Position numbers and translations under genes: made by a program | Source of the DNA: Aphelenchoides besseyi | Taxonomy: Eukaryota > Nematoda > Chromadorea > Rhabditida > Aphelenchoididae | Direction of reading: 5' to 3' | NCBI GenBank assembly: GCA_024699855.1 | Contig: JAMPIQ010000002.1 | Coordinates: 186,001-250,000 of the forward strand | Length of the DNA: 64,000 bases | The notes under the pieces: model-generated | The model's database searches: none | What the model was told of the DNA's origin: nothing | The model's input: only the letters and a program-made list of their open reading frames with translations | Shown: in pieces, positions 21,820 to 33,000 of the stretch | Layout of the letters: every line of letters starts with the position of its first letter | Numbering within the stretch: position 1 is the stretch's first letter

Positions 21820-22058
21820 ATGGCGAATCAGCAGTTGATCTTAATGTTTGGTGTTTTAACCGTAGGTTTTGACTTTGAATCTCTGGATCATGATTTTAGT
21901 TGTTGCTATTGATCGCTGTTTTAAGTTTGAATTTGCCACAAAAACTGCTGACAGCCAACAATGAAGATTGGCGATCGGAACGTGCGATGAATCTCCAGAA
22001 AATAAAAGCAACCAAATCGATGCTTCGACGAGCATCTTTTTCCGCGCTGATGACTTGA
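21820..22058 (+). CDS. Small secreted or single-pass membrane peptide, two exons
   Basis: Unrecognised. Exon 1 (21,820-21,861) encodes MANQQLILMFGVLT. A 38-nt GT-AG intron (21,862-21,899) follows, and exon 2 begins LLLLIAVLSLNLPQ. Splicing in phase 0 fuses the two halves into one long hydrophobic segment, which is good evidence that the intron is real. The mature part is about 45 residues, basic, with no Cys, ending ...SMLRRASFSALMT before TGA. It could be a peptide precursor (an RR site precedes the last eight residues) or a small membrane protein. Total length is 66 residues. Confidence 0.5.
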
Positions 22059-22149
22059 AATGGAATGTTGTGGCAATTTCAGATCTGGATTCATTGCAAG
22101 ATACGAGCGTTATGACGTGGACCCGTAAATTGATCACTTAATCAGATGA

Positions 22150-22545
22150 GCTGTCACTAACGCTTTCAAGTACAATAAAAAGCACTTCGATGTACTTGAA
22201 AATCAGTTTGCTGATCGATTATCGGATGTTTATTGGAATAATGAAGAACTTCGTATTTCAAATGGAAATCTATTGAGCTAACAGGCGAACTTCATGACAT
22301 TTCTCTTACGTGGTATTGCCTAAATGATCAAAAAGATCGACGGAATCAAAGCAACTGAATGATGGAAATGGAAGAATAGAAGTGATCGAGAATGGGAGAT
22401 TCGAGAATTTCAACGAGCAATTGATATTAGAGTTTTGTATAATCAATTGATTGAAAGAGCATCTGGTTCAATGAGAAGATTGGTTTCTGTTAATGGACAG
22501 CCAACACATTCGCACATGTTCGATTATTATGCATCGGATTAATCA
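22150..22545 (+). pseudogene. Protein-like fragments of an unknown gene
   Basis: One frame at about 22,165-22,280 reads FKYNKKHFDVLENQFADRL and on to a stop. A second at about 22,375-22,540 reads REWEIREFQRAIDIRVLYNQ... and ends in a stop. Both have ordinary amino-acid composition and acidic/basic patterning, but I found no clean splice or start. It could be a decayed gene or a short gene I have not resolved. Confidence 0.3.
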
Positions 22546-22718
22546 TGTAATCTCAAATCAGGCTTCTTAAGCGAATGTTTTTAGAACAACAAACGTGAGT
22601 GATGAGGAAATGAAACGACGATGAAACATCGTGAAGCCGTGAGTTTTTGGATGGCTGTAGGCGCTTTAAATATCCGTTGCTTTTGTTTTCCAATCATTAC
22701 GTCGTTCGATTCTTCGAA

Positions 22719-23210
22719 ATGATTTTCTTTGTATTAATCGGTTTGCTCTTTGGTTACATAGTTGATTTGAGTAATGGATACGTGAACAGGTGCGTTCACA
22801 AGTTCGATGTTTGTGTAGAAGAAGAGATTGTGTCGAGAATTGTAAGTTGACGCTTTTTTTCGTTTATTGACTTCGATTTCAGTAATATTCGTGGATGTGA
22901 AGATGCAGAATTTACAATCAAATGGAAGAAGAATCATAATTTGTAGATAGTTATTGGAGGTTACAAACTAGACGCTTTGAAGTAGTGCATTGAGCTTGTA
23001 AGAACATAAGCATTTTGTTTAGATAAAAAATGACGGTGAACGATGATCGCAAAGTGGAGATTGAAGGTGAAAATGAGAGCGGCTATGGTTGGAATCTTAA
23101 ATTCGGTATTTTGATATGAATTTTCTGATAACCACGATTCTTAGATGACGTCGAAGTCTGATTGCGGTTCGGAAGGTTGTAAGCTTTTACGCAATAATGA
23201 CGGAATTATA
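22719..23210 (+). pseudogene. Relic of the unassigned secreted family (copy 3)
   Basis: ATG 22719 opens a signal peptide (MIFFVLIGLLFGYIVDLSNG) followed by a Cys-containing first exon and a 41-nt intron. The second exon then reads GCEDAEFTIKWKKNHNL and hits TAG where the two intact genes have TGG (the Trp of HxLW). Further on, KVEIEGENESGYGWNLKF matches the CTL core region. The exon-1/exon-2 phase is also off by one base. A nonsense change at a conserved Trp plus a frame error indicates a pseudogene. Confidence 0.6.
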
Positions 23211-23399
23211 ACTCCAAAAGAAAAAAAGTAGTTGCATGTGGAGAAGAGAAAGTTTTCAACTTTCGGTTCTTCCTACCGATCAAAATTGAGTGAGTTGAAA
23301 TAAATTATTGTTGACAATTTGTATGTCAAGTTTATAAGCCACAATATAAGGGTTAAGATCGTATTTATAATTAGACTTTACAACAAACAGTAAATTATT

Positions 23400-23635
23400 A
23401 TAAGAATTTTTTCGAGCTAAAATTGACGATGCTCTTAAAAATTGTTATCAACGATCTAAAAAAAATAACCCGCTATCTACAATATGCAAAACGAATAAAC
23501 TGCGTGATCGGCCATAGAAAACAAATCCAATTTAAAAGTCGATGTGAGTGGATTGCTATCGAATCGAAGTGGAACAGTGACAGATGGTGTTCGATAACAA
23601 CATCCGTTCAATTCTTTGCCAAATTTAATGGTTGA
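23400..23635 (+). pseudogene. Possible further relic of the unassigned secreted family
   Basis: The frame contains CEWIAIESKWNSDRWCSIT...QFFAKFNG, which can be laid over the KWKSNHSLW...FKF block of copy 1. No signal peptide or downstream exons were found. The match is short and by eye only. Confidence 0.35.
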
Positions 23636-24060
23636 TAAAACCACTTCTTCTTTGCTGCTTTTTTTATACACCGAATATAGAAAAGAGACAGATTGGGAAG
23701 AGTAGTAAAAATGATCAGTACAAAGGTGAAGTTCAAGCATTTGTCAGATTGTTTACTTTTATTATCATTAACTAATTAAAGTTCTAAACGAATCAATTTC
23801 AACAAGAAAATTTGATTAGCAGTTGATCAAACGGTTTTGCTCAACAATGATAAAAGCATTTTGTTCGGTTGTCAACGTATAAACAACAACAGTTTATTTG
23901 TAGACAAACGGTTTCCAGATTTTTTTGCGGAGCAGGGCAGCCCACTTTTACAATCAGAGGAAGCGGGAAGTAACATAACGTAAAACACAGCGCCAAGAAT
24001 CAATCGGGTTCGGACCCGAACACATTTGAATCGATAACAACGGGAACGTCTAATATGAGC

Positions 24061-24063
24061 TAA
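24061..24063. repeat. TAA target-site duplication, left
   Basis: TAA directly flanks the inverted-repeat element on the left and is repeated at 24,588-24,590. A 3-bp TAA/TTA duplication is typical of PIF/Harbinger-type elements. Confidence 0.6.
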
Positions 24064-24587
24064 CAAGGGAAGGGTCATTAGCCACCACCCGATATTCACG
24101 CATACTATATGCCAAAAAAACGCGCGTTTTCGAAAGGAATCTGATAATGTTATCAGTTTTTGCTAAACAGTACCCTGCGTGGACTTATGAGCCTTTGAAG
24201 TTCCCCGCAAATTGCGCGGTTTTTATCGCTTTTTTGGCAAGTGGACGCGCTCTTTTTTTGGAATCTTTCTGGTCGTTCATTAGTGTACTCGCTCTTAAAC
24301 CAACCACTAGATTGCTCGAGAAAACAAACTCAAGCGCACTTGTCGCTCATAACTCGAAGGCAATCCAAAAAAGTCAAATCTACTTGCAAAACGCGCTTGC
24401 GTCCGCGCATCGCCAAAAAAAGCGTCCAAAAAGCACGCAATTTGCGGGGAACTTCAAAGGCTCATAAGTCCACGCAGAGTACTGTTTAGCAAAAACTGAT
24501 AACATTATCAGGTTCCTCTCGAAAAGGCGCGTTTTTTGGCATATAGTATGCGTGAATATCGCGTGGTGGTTAATGACTCTTCTCTTG
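24064..24587. mobile_element. Fold-back MITE with long terminal inverted repeats (524 bp)
   Basis: The left end begins CAAGGGAAGGGTCATTAG and the right end is CTAATGACTCTTCTCTTG with few changes. The two arms match for roughly 180 bp: the blocks around GATATTCACGCATACTATAT, TGATAATGTTATCAG and CTTTGAAGTTCCCCGCAAAT all recur inverted. The centre (about 24,245-24,395) is single copy. No transposase is encoded. TAA on both sides suggests mobilisation by a PIF/Harbinger-type transposase. The arms would form a very long hairpin if transcribed. Confidence 0.85.
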
Positions 24588-24765
24588 TAAGTGTATGCAC
24601 ATAAACTAACTGTCTAATTGGAAGATTAATTGAACAGCATAGATACTTCTCTTATAGTTTTAACTAACACATTTCATTATACAAACCTCTACTTTTTTAT
24701 CAAGAAAGTTTATTATACAAGCGAATTTTAAATAGTTAAACGGCAAAATGCCTCACAGATTTCAG

Positions 24766-25692
24766 TTAACAATTTGACGTCTTTCTGGACCAAATTTGAA
24801 ACTGCTGTTGACGAAGCAAGTTTCTCCTCTCCATCGTTTTTGTTGAACATATACGGTCACATTTTTTTGTGAAGTTCTCGTCCTTGCACTTTGTTGACGA
24901 AATGAAGAGCTCTGCCGACGTTTCAATCGCGAGCTTTGACTTCAAGAAATCCACGCAGTTTTCCTTCAACGACACTAGTTAATAAAGTCCATTAAAAGGT
25001 CTCACTTTCAAAGCATCAATTTGAAACCGTACAGAGAGTTCGTACAGCTCATTTAGATGATCACCAAAGTTTGCAGATTCGTCCAAATAGACATATTCAA
25101 CCATTTCCTTGACTGCTTCGAACGTAGTGCCTTCAATCGTATACTCCGACTTCTCAGAGTGTTCTTTGAACAACTTCCCGAAGAACTTCGATTTGACCGC
25201 CAAAACGTTCTTGTGAACCTGAAAAGCGATTGTTTTTTCGGTACAAACGGCGAACTCACCTCAATCGCTTTGCCATCGACCATCAGCATAAAATCCGTGA
25301 GTTTGCCTTCCCTTTGGAGGATCAGCAAACATTCAAAGCTGTTGTTCACTGGTCGGACATCAACCAGTAATTGCGCCCGTTCCAACTCCGATTGCAATCG
25401 TTTCCAAATCTCAGTGATTTGGGTTTTGCGCAATTGCAATCGAGTTGTCACATCGACGAAGCCGATCTTTAAGTTCTTGGCCGCCGATTTCCATACACCT
25501 TTTCGGTTGTCCATACTCAGCAACATAACCAGGATGTAGCTGCGTTGATGGGTCAGTTTTTTGACTTTGGCGTTCTGAAATAATTTCTCTGTTACTACCC
25601 ATGTTCAAATAACTTGCTTCTTTCATCAATTCATTTTGAAGTTGCTGGACTTGATCTCTGATGAGGTCGCAGTAATCCTCAATGGTTTTCAT
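24766..25692 (-). CDS. BTB/POZ-domain protein
   Basis: BTB domains mediate dimerisation and, in nematodes, often serve as CUL3 ubiquitin-ligase adaptors. The N-terminal exon (MKTIEDYCDLIRDQVQQLQ) and the next part are helical and charged. The BTB domain then reads LTDFMLMVDGKAIE|VHKNVLAVKSKFF (intron between E and V), EYTIEGTTFEAVKEMVEYVY and LNELYELSVRFQIDALK, and a last exon gives SLKENCVDFLKSKL, the usual helix after the BTB core. Introns at about 25,220-25,260 and near 24,980 have clean GT-AG ends. I place another short intron of about 31 nt near 25,510-25,540 to join the N-terminal frame to VWKSAAKNLK. No MATH or Kelch domain was seen. Confidence 0.85.
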
Positions 25693-26985
25693 GGTCTACT
25701 TGAAAATTTTGACTCTGAAATAGAAATATAACGAAATAACAAAGAATGAAACAATAGGAAAAACACGAAAGAAGGCATTCAAGGATATTGTAGGTTGTCC
25801 TTCCGTCATGTTCGAAAGCATTTCTTCAATTCACATTTGGCTGTTGATCATAAAGTTCGAACGGCCAATTCTTTGAGCCACTCGGCTGTTCGATCCACAA
25901 TTACATATCGCTAATCAGAACTTAAATTTGTTTCCCCTTCAAATTTGCATTCTATTATAGAAAAAGAGTCCGATGACACAGAAAAGCAACTTAGCATCCG
26001 ATGAAGGAACTTTCAACAAAATCGAATCCGAACCCATGAAGTGGAACGGCAAAGAAAAACGACTGGAAAAACGAAGGGCACAATTTATAATGAATGGGGA
26101 TCATTGCTTGATGATTTAGGGCGGAGACAGCCCTGGGAATGGGAGCGAAACCGCCGGGCCTTTTGTCTGGATTTCCCCAACAGGCATTGCTACCCCAAAG
26201 CTGCCGATCGCATCTTTTTATCAAAAGAAGGGATTTGAACTTGCGCGTCAATTCTTTGTGTATGCGGGAAAAAACGATTGCCACATTCACATGCGGATTA
26301 ATGACGGCTTTTCATTTGGAGCAAAGATCATTGAGATTGAAAGTAACGCCAAGTTCTCTGAAAATTGGTGTTCAAATCAATAGCTTCATGACGACCTGTG
26401 AGTTGAATTAATTGTAAATGTTAGATTGAATTTAATATATTCAATCGACACGCATTGAAAGTTATAAGCCGACTCGAAAGTTTATGGTAATTCTTGATCG
26501 TTTGAAGTTTATAGTCATATCAAAGAGTTTTCATGTTGCGGTTAATACGAGAATTCGCTCGTTACCTAGACCTTGTTGGGTCTTAAAGTTTGTAAGAAGG
26601 CTGGAAAATCGTTGCCAATAACCCCTCCAAACACATGTTAATCACACCAAAGTGTTCGAACTGTCAACATGTTTGAACGATCATTTTTTGAAACTGACGT
26701 TGGATAACAAGAACAACGACATAAAAAAAACATGATTAGTTTCTTAATCAACAAAGCTGAGGACACGGTCTGTTGCTTTGGTTTCAATTGGAATGTGTGT
26801 CGGCAACTTTCAATCTCGTCGAATTGCTTTCCGAGTGTTCTCATCTTCAATTGATGCTCGAATTTAAATCTGCGCTCAAAAAAACAACGTGAACGAATAG
26901 CGATTGCAGATCTTCGAACACGTGTGTTGACCCACCGAAACATTTGAAAAGCTGCTCGAAATGTTTATTTCAAACTTCTATTCGA
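25693..26985. other. No intact gene; coding-like stretch at 26,100-26,390 (+)
   Basis: Most of this region is empty. On the plus strand at about 26,115-26,370 an open frame reads GPFVWISPTGIATPKLPIA...GFELARQFFVYAGKND...GFSFGAKIIEIESNAKF, which has the look of a real extracellular domain. The GF..G/F-VYAG pattern is faintly galectin-like. An upstream frame (MTQKSNLASDEGTFNKIESE) ends in a stop just before it. Without a start or downstream exons I regard it as a probable gene relic. Confidence 0.35.
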
Positions 26986-27333
26986 TTATTGACGTTGACA
27001 AACTTCGTTGTATTGTGCGTCGTAGTAATGAGGTTTACAGACGTTGCAGGCGTCTTCATAGCAATGAGCAACTTCCGGACACTCGTTGGTTGGCAAAAAT
27101 TGACACGGAGATACGAAACAAGCGATGTTAACGAAATCCGGTGATCCTGAAAAAAACTAGTGTCTGGAAAGACTTTAGAACTCACCGACACAAGAACCAG
27201 CAAGTGGAACGCATTTCACTTGATTCTCCGAGTTCTTGATCTCTTGGTAATAGTTCGGGCATTTGCCTCGTTTTTCAGTCCCATCGGCAGCCACCAATCC
27301 AACGAACAGAGCAAGAAACAAAGCGAATTTCAT
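26986..27333 (-). CDS. Small secreted cysteine-rich protein (10 Cys)
   Basis: Two exons encode about 103 residues. A signal peptide (MKFALFLALFVGLVAADG) is followed by KRGKCPNYYQEI...VKCVPLAGSCVG, a 40-nt intron, and then FVNIACFVSPCQF...NECPEVAHCYEDACNVCKPHYYD, ending in TAA at 26,986. Ten cysteines in the mature chain imply five disulfides and an extracellular role. The spacing does not match ShKT, Kunitz or Ly6, so the family is unassigned. The exon phases agree and the gene appears intact. Confidence 0.8.
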
Positions 27334-28951
27334 TTCTGAAATTGAAGTTTAAAACGAGTTTTGAAGGACGAAAAGCGACCGAACGTTTTCGATTGAAATT
27401 TTCACGTTTCTTTTTATACTCTCGACTAGCAGTCTCTGAGCCCTGTGGTCGGAATTTCAACAAGCAGAGTAATCTTTTTGTTGTGCTATTTGATTAGCGA
27501 ACTTGGAAGGTCAACGAGATTATTCAGTCGGTTATGTCCGAATCCAACAGCTCGATGTTCACAAGCTTGTAAACACAGTCAAAAATGTTCAGAAAAATAA
27601 AGTTGACAACCTGTTGCCGCTAGAACGATCGAATTTGACTCTAGATTGCTATTGCTGCCCATTCCAACTATCCACAACTTTATTGATGGCCAATCTGTTT
27701 GTTTTTTGTCACAAGCGGATATACGGGAGGAGATCAGAGTTCAATTCGGAAAACAGCTTTGAATTTGTATTTTGGAAGCTCGAAGGACTACAAAAATCCA
27801 TTTCTTTGCATATGCTTGTATTCCGTCGAAGATCTCATCTTTAAACTTGTAATTGGACACCAATAACCTCCGGATCAACAGAATCCGATAAAATTTCTTG
27901 AAATCTACGAGCGAATTTTCGAAGGCCAGTGAATTAAATTTGAAGCTCAGCGTTTAATTTACTCAATAGGATTGTAAGCCGGTGATCATCAGTGGATAAA
28001 CTCATCTATTTTCGTCCACAACAGTGGCTGAATTGGCATTTTTGTGGGAGCTTGAGTGAAATCGATTACCCTCGGTTTCATTAATCACTAAATGCCGAGA
28101 GTTATGTGTGGAGTTTAGCGGATGAATTATGAAAATTATATTCGATTCACTGGCGATTCGAAAGATCTAAACCGCGATAACAAGTCAGAGATTAACCGCT
28201 GAAATGTGTTGTAGTGGCCTAGAGACACGAAATTCCACTGAATTAGATGTTGCGGAAAGAATTGTTGTTTTCATCTTCGAATCCGATTCGTCGGCAGACA
28301 AGAAACGTCAACTCACCAGTACGGTCGGTTTTGAGGTCTCTAATGTCAATTTGTATTTCCGAATTTGGAGTTTTTGATGATTGCAATTACGAAGCTATCA
28401 ATCCGCTGTCCGTGAATCGAAGCGAAATTTCCCGGAGGTATAAAGGTTTTTTATCGCTTTCAACACTCTACGAAGAGCCAAATGATCATTCGATTTGTAG
28501 TCTCCGCATTCTATCTGCGTTCCAATTGTTACACGTGGCTTAAAAGTTCGTTCCCGAAGCAAAGCAAATCGAAGATCTTACCACACAAGACGTCGAGTTC
28601 ACCTTCAATGTGTCCAGTTCAACGATTACATGTCATTCGTCGATAAGCACGGATCTAACCGACAAAACGGTCTCTGGCTTTCAACTGACTAGTAACGTTG
28701 GAAGGGCGCACCCACGACGAATACTTGTAAAGTGCACAAAAATAAAAGTGACGTTTTTGTTACAAACTCGAGGGTTCCGTTCGAATTAGTTTCTCGAAGA
28801 AACTTTATGGTCACGTTTGTTGATTAATCGATTAGTCACAGTCGAACTCTTGACATCATCTTCGATGTTCGATCTGAGCACTCTGAGATCACAAACTAAC
28901 TCTTCGAATTTATGTACAAAGTACACCGGGCAAATAGAAACAAAAACTAAT
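27334..28951. other. No gene recognised
   Basis: Open frames at 27,503-27,844 and 28,247-28,543 (+) show neither motifs nor splice structure and look like chance. The 3' flank of the DM-domain gene lies at the right end. Confidence 0.4.
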
Positions 28952-30047
28952 TTATGAGTAGGAAAGAAGTTTGTTGAAACTGTTGATATCAAAGAAGGAA
29001 TTGCATAGAAGTTGAGGCATCATTGGGTCGACGGTCGTGATCGGTGAATTGGCGACGAGGTGGTAAGCTTTGAGTGGTTGGCGGCAGTTGAGAAGCGAAT
29101 GTTGAGCTGCAGCTCGTTCAAGAAGTTCGGAGGTTGAGAGTTGCGTGACATCTACCGGTGCAGTTGAGTCGGACAGAACCGGAATGTAGACGGGAATGCA
29201 GACGGTTTGGATTGATGCTTGAGGTTTTATTTCCGAGATTGGAGGTGAGAAGTGAGGTCGTTGAGTTGTGAACTGATCTTTCATTCCCGATTGAGATTGC
29301 GGTGATTGGGAGACTTCAGGAGTGGCTGAAAACAATTGAAATGGTCAACTGATTATAATTGTTAAGAAACTTACATAGACGCTGTGATTTGGGCGAGTGA
29401 CTGCTTTCATTTTCATCGTCTGTTGATCCGGAGGTTTGTGATTGTTTTCTCTTCTTCATGTGTTGATCCAAACGACGACGAGTCTCAATCAGCTCACACT
29501 TGTCACAAGGGCAGTTGGTGTATGGACATTGACGTTTGTGTTGCTGCAAGCAGCCGTATAACCACAGAATCTCTCTTGGATGCTCACCTTCTTCCACACT
29601 AAAATCTCGTGGTTTTTGCACTTCTGACAGAAATAGCACATCGACTTCGAATCCACGACCGTTTCTTTCACTGATTGTTCGTCGTCTGTTTGTTTGATTG
29701 GAATCACGTCGGCTTGTGTGGGCTCATTTGTTCGTTGAAATCGTTTGTCTTGAGCTCGTCGCAATCGAATTTGTTGGCTCATGATCTGCCGTCTGGTTCT
29801 CACCATTTCACACTGAAATCTTGATTCTAACCTTCTGGCCATCTTTTCTGAAGTCACCTTATTGCATTGACAGTCTTTGTAGCTGCAAACGTGTCCGCGA
29901 GTCTCTTCCACGACTCCGTGTTGTCGACAGATCCCACAGAAACGTTTGACATCTTAAACACAAGATCAGTTGGTCTCGACTAAACTGCTTACCTTTGGGA
30001 ACTCGTTTGCTCAGAGCAAAAAACTTCTGGCATTCGGTTTCACTCAT
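28952..30047 (-). CDS. DM-domain transcription factor with two DM domains (mab-3/dmd-3 class)
   Basis: DM proteins are DNA-binding regulators of sexual differentiation. The model starts at ATG 30047 (MSETECQKFF). DM domain 1 reads FCGICRQHGVVEETRGHVC then SYKDCQCNK|CEMVRTRRQIM and a tail SQQIRLRRAQ. A roughly 40-residue linker leads to DM domain 2, MCYFCQKCKNHEILVWKK|Q then HKRQCPYTNCPCDKCELIE and TRRRLDQHMKKRKQ. In both, the zinc-ligand pattern C-x2-C-x-x-H...C-x4-C-x-C-x2-C is complete, and each is split by a short intron at 29,805-29,860 and 29,540-29,590. A Ser/Pro/Thr-rich C-terminal exon follows, ending at 28,952. Two DM domains in one protein is the layout of C. elegans MAB-3 and DMD-3; I cannot decide which by eye. 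Confidence 0.9.
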
Positions 30048-33000
30048 CTCTACTGAAAATGGAAAAATCAGATACAAATTTAGGAGTCACGACTAAAACA
30101 ATTGGGCGGAGTCAACACGACCGTATGTTTAGGACTCCGCCTCTTATGGTGTTGAAATAGCGACTGGAGGATTGAGAGCAAACAGAGATACGTAGTCGAG
30201 TTTACGTAGTTTTGCACCGACTAAATTGCTCGCTTTGTGTCGAACTCATAACAACAAAGGAGCGGAAACGTTGAGGTTAATCACGAGTCAAAGTTCTTGG
30301 ACGGCAATCAGTGAGCGAAGGAAATGTTAGTAGTGCATTCGTGGGTATCAGAAATCGAAAGAAGGACGATTGAACTCTCGAATTAAAAGGTCTGAGAAGT
30401 CACGTACGAGGATCCTTAATTGGCTTTTTGTTTTGAATTCCAATCGAATGACTTGCAAGACTTGGACAATTGAAACCTTTTCCCTGGAGTTTGTATTATG
30501 CTCGAAAAAGCGCGTTTGTCGTTTTGGGCGGAGCTTTTGATTACGAAAAAGAGTGTTGAAAAGCGTGGATGAGCAGAAGACTTCGAGTTTTCGACGTTGG
30601 TCCTCATTTGTCGGTTTGAGTGTTCAGATGGTCGTTTGCAGAAAAGTAGCTCGTATAGTCAAGATGGGAACTTCCGAGCAAACAAATCGTCTAGAAAGTA
30701 AAAACACGAAAGAAATCACGCTCTGTTTTGGACAACAACCGTAGAGTGTGCTCTCAAAATGTTGAACAGAAATTCTATGATCAACGAGATCGGGAACTCA
30801 CGTCACTTTTTCGCTGAAGTTCGAGGGATTAGTTTCCGTCGATCAAAGCGACCGATCGGTAGAGACCGATTGTTGTCCTTCTGCTGAACGTGGCACCCAA
30901 CTGATGGTCTTGTGCTACAGCTTTTGACACCCTCTTCCAAATCAACGAAATGGCATCATGAGCGTTCTCAAGCGTTCTCGTGACGTCGACCCATCACTAC
31001 GGTCGATTGGCGCAAGTAAACAGTCAGTGAATGTTCACGGAAAGAAGTTTCAACATTTTTGAACCCACGAAGACCATTCGGGGGTTACAAGCCGTCGACT
31101 GCTCTTTTTGCGCGAACATCAGCAACAAAATGGTTGTTGAAAAAAGTGACGTTGAGCGGCGAACTTTGTCTCTCGATTTGTAGTGCGCGCGTGATCGATC
31201 GACCGAAGTTACCGTACGGTTCAAATAACTCGGAAGATTGTTTGGACTTGTGCGCGAGTTGTCGATCGACGTCACTTTCTGATCGAAAGAATCAGAATGC
31301 AAAGTTCGTGGAGATGATTAGCGTGAAATAACAATTGCGAGATCACACCCGACTGATAACCGTAACGACATCTCTGCCGCCGTTCATCTCTTAAGTGCGA
31401 TCGCTGTTAACGTGTTTATTATCCATCGAATTTGGAACAAAACTTTTGGTCCGAACGTTGAAAACTTTTTGAATCGAAGAGCGAGAAAGAAACGTCGAAA
31501 AGTTTCCATCCACGCAAAAACTCGTTAAACTCTGCATCACTGATATCCGTTCAATGGTGTTGATTGATTGCTCGACTGAAGCACAAGGTTTGTGGTCTCG
31601 GGCCAAAAGCGAAATGATCGGAGATTCGAAGCAAACGAGTTTCGTTATCGACGTCAATCGTGTAGTCAAACAGTCGAGCACAACTCGGACACAACATCCA
31701 AAAGTGCAACCCACGACTTCAACTTTTGTGTTACCGTACAGAAGTTATCGACCATCTCCGAGCAGATCGATTCAGATAGAAGGCAAGAGACAAGAAACGA
31801 AGGTCGGAATTCGCGTAACCAATAGAACAAACGAAAAACCGTTGGATTGTGCATGGAATTGAATCCAACGAACAAACAGCGGCTTCTGCTCCTTTTGAAT
31901 TCAAACAAACAGCAAGAGAAGCCTTCAGAATTGACATCGGGTTCGAATGACATCATTTGACGACGATTATTCCGAATTCTACCCGGCAATTGATTGCAAT
32001 CAAAGGCGTAAAGGAAAAGTGACGTGATGGTCGACACGAAAATGGAATTCAACCGGAGGTCGAAAAGAGTTTGCAACGAAAAGCTTGAAATCGACGCGGG
32101 AAACAACCGCTGAGATCAGAGATGAGATAGAAGATCGGCACCAAAACCGAAAGTGATTTCAACTCATGTTCTCTACTTAACCTTCTTAACTACGTAGTTG
32201 TTACCTCCGCAGTATAAGTCCTCGAGCTCATCCGGTACTCAGTGGAACCGTCGAAGATGTTTCTCAACTTCTCCAACCCGCTCAAATTCGTTCACCGACA
32301 TTCGAAAACAACTCAAACAAACCACAGAGTTCGAAACGAAGAGCACAAACTACGAAGAGAACATTCGCTTCTCAACTTTCAACCACGCGCACAATTTCGA
32401 CTTGTCGCTCTCAAACTCACGGAAAAGTTGAACAGAAATTTGCAGCAAACCTTTTTGTTTGTTTGCTTTCGCTTTTTTGGTTTCAACGTGTCGCAACCAA
32501 GAAACGAAAGATTCTCTTCATCGTGCATATTTCTGGGACCTTTGATGCTGCGAATGGGCGCAATAGGTCGGGAGTTTTATTGGATGATTCTCTGGTTATT
32601 AACTCAACTTGGTTGTCGATCTCTAATGGGATTATCGAATTCAATTCACTTGCTTGTTTAATGAGAAGAAAGCGTCTCAATTTGTTTAGATTCTCCGTTC
32701 CTACACTTTCGAGAGCAACCAGCAATTGGACTAACAAAAAGGTTGCTGTTTCGTTCGATTAGCCACAGATTTAAACGGCCTGTTACAATCAAGTTCTTAA
32801 GCTTCAAAACAAAAATGGAGTCCAATTCATAAGTCTACTGTAAGTGGGCTTTTGGACTTCGAATACAAAGTTTGCTCCCAGGCAAAACGGTTGGTGGCTT
32901 TTACACCGCGAAAATAATCCTCGTGATCATCGTATTTCCAAAATGTTTTCGCATAATTAACCACCAATTGAGGCTGGGAAGAACAGAAGGCTGATTAATT

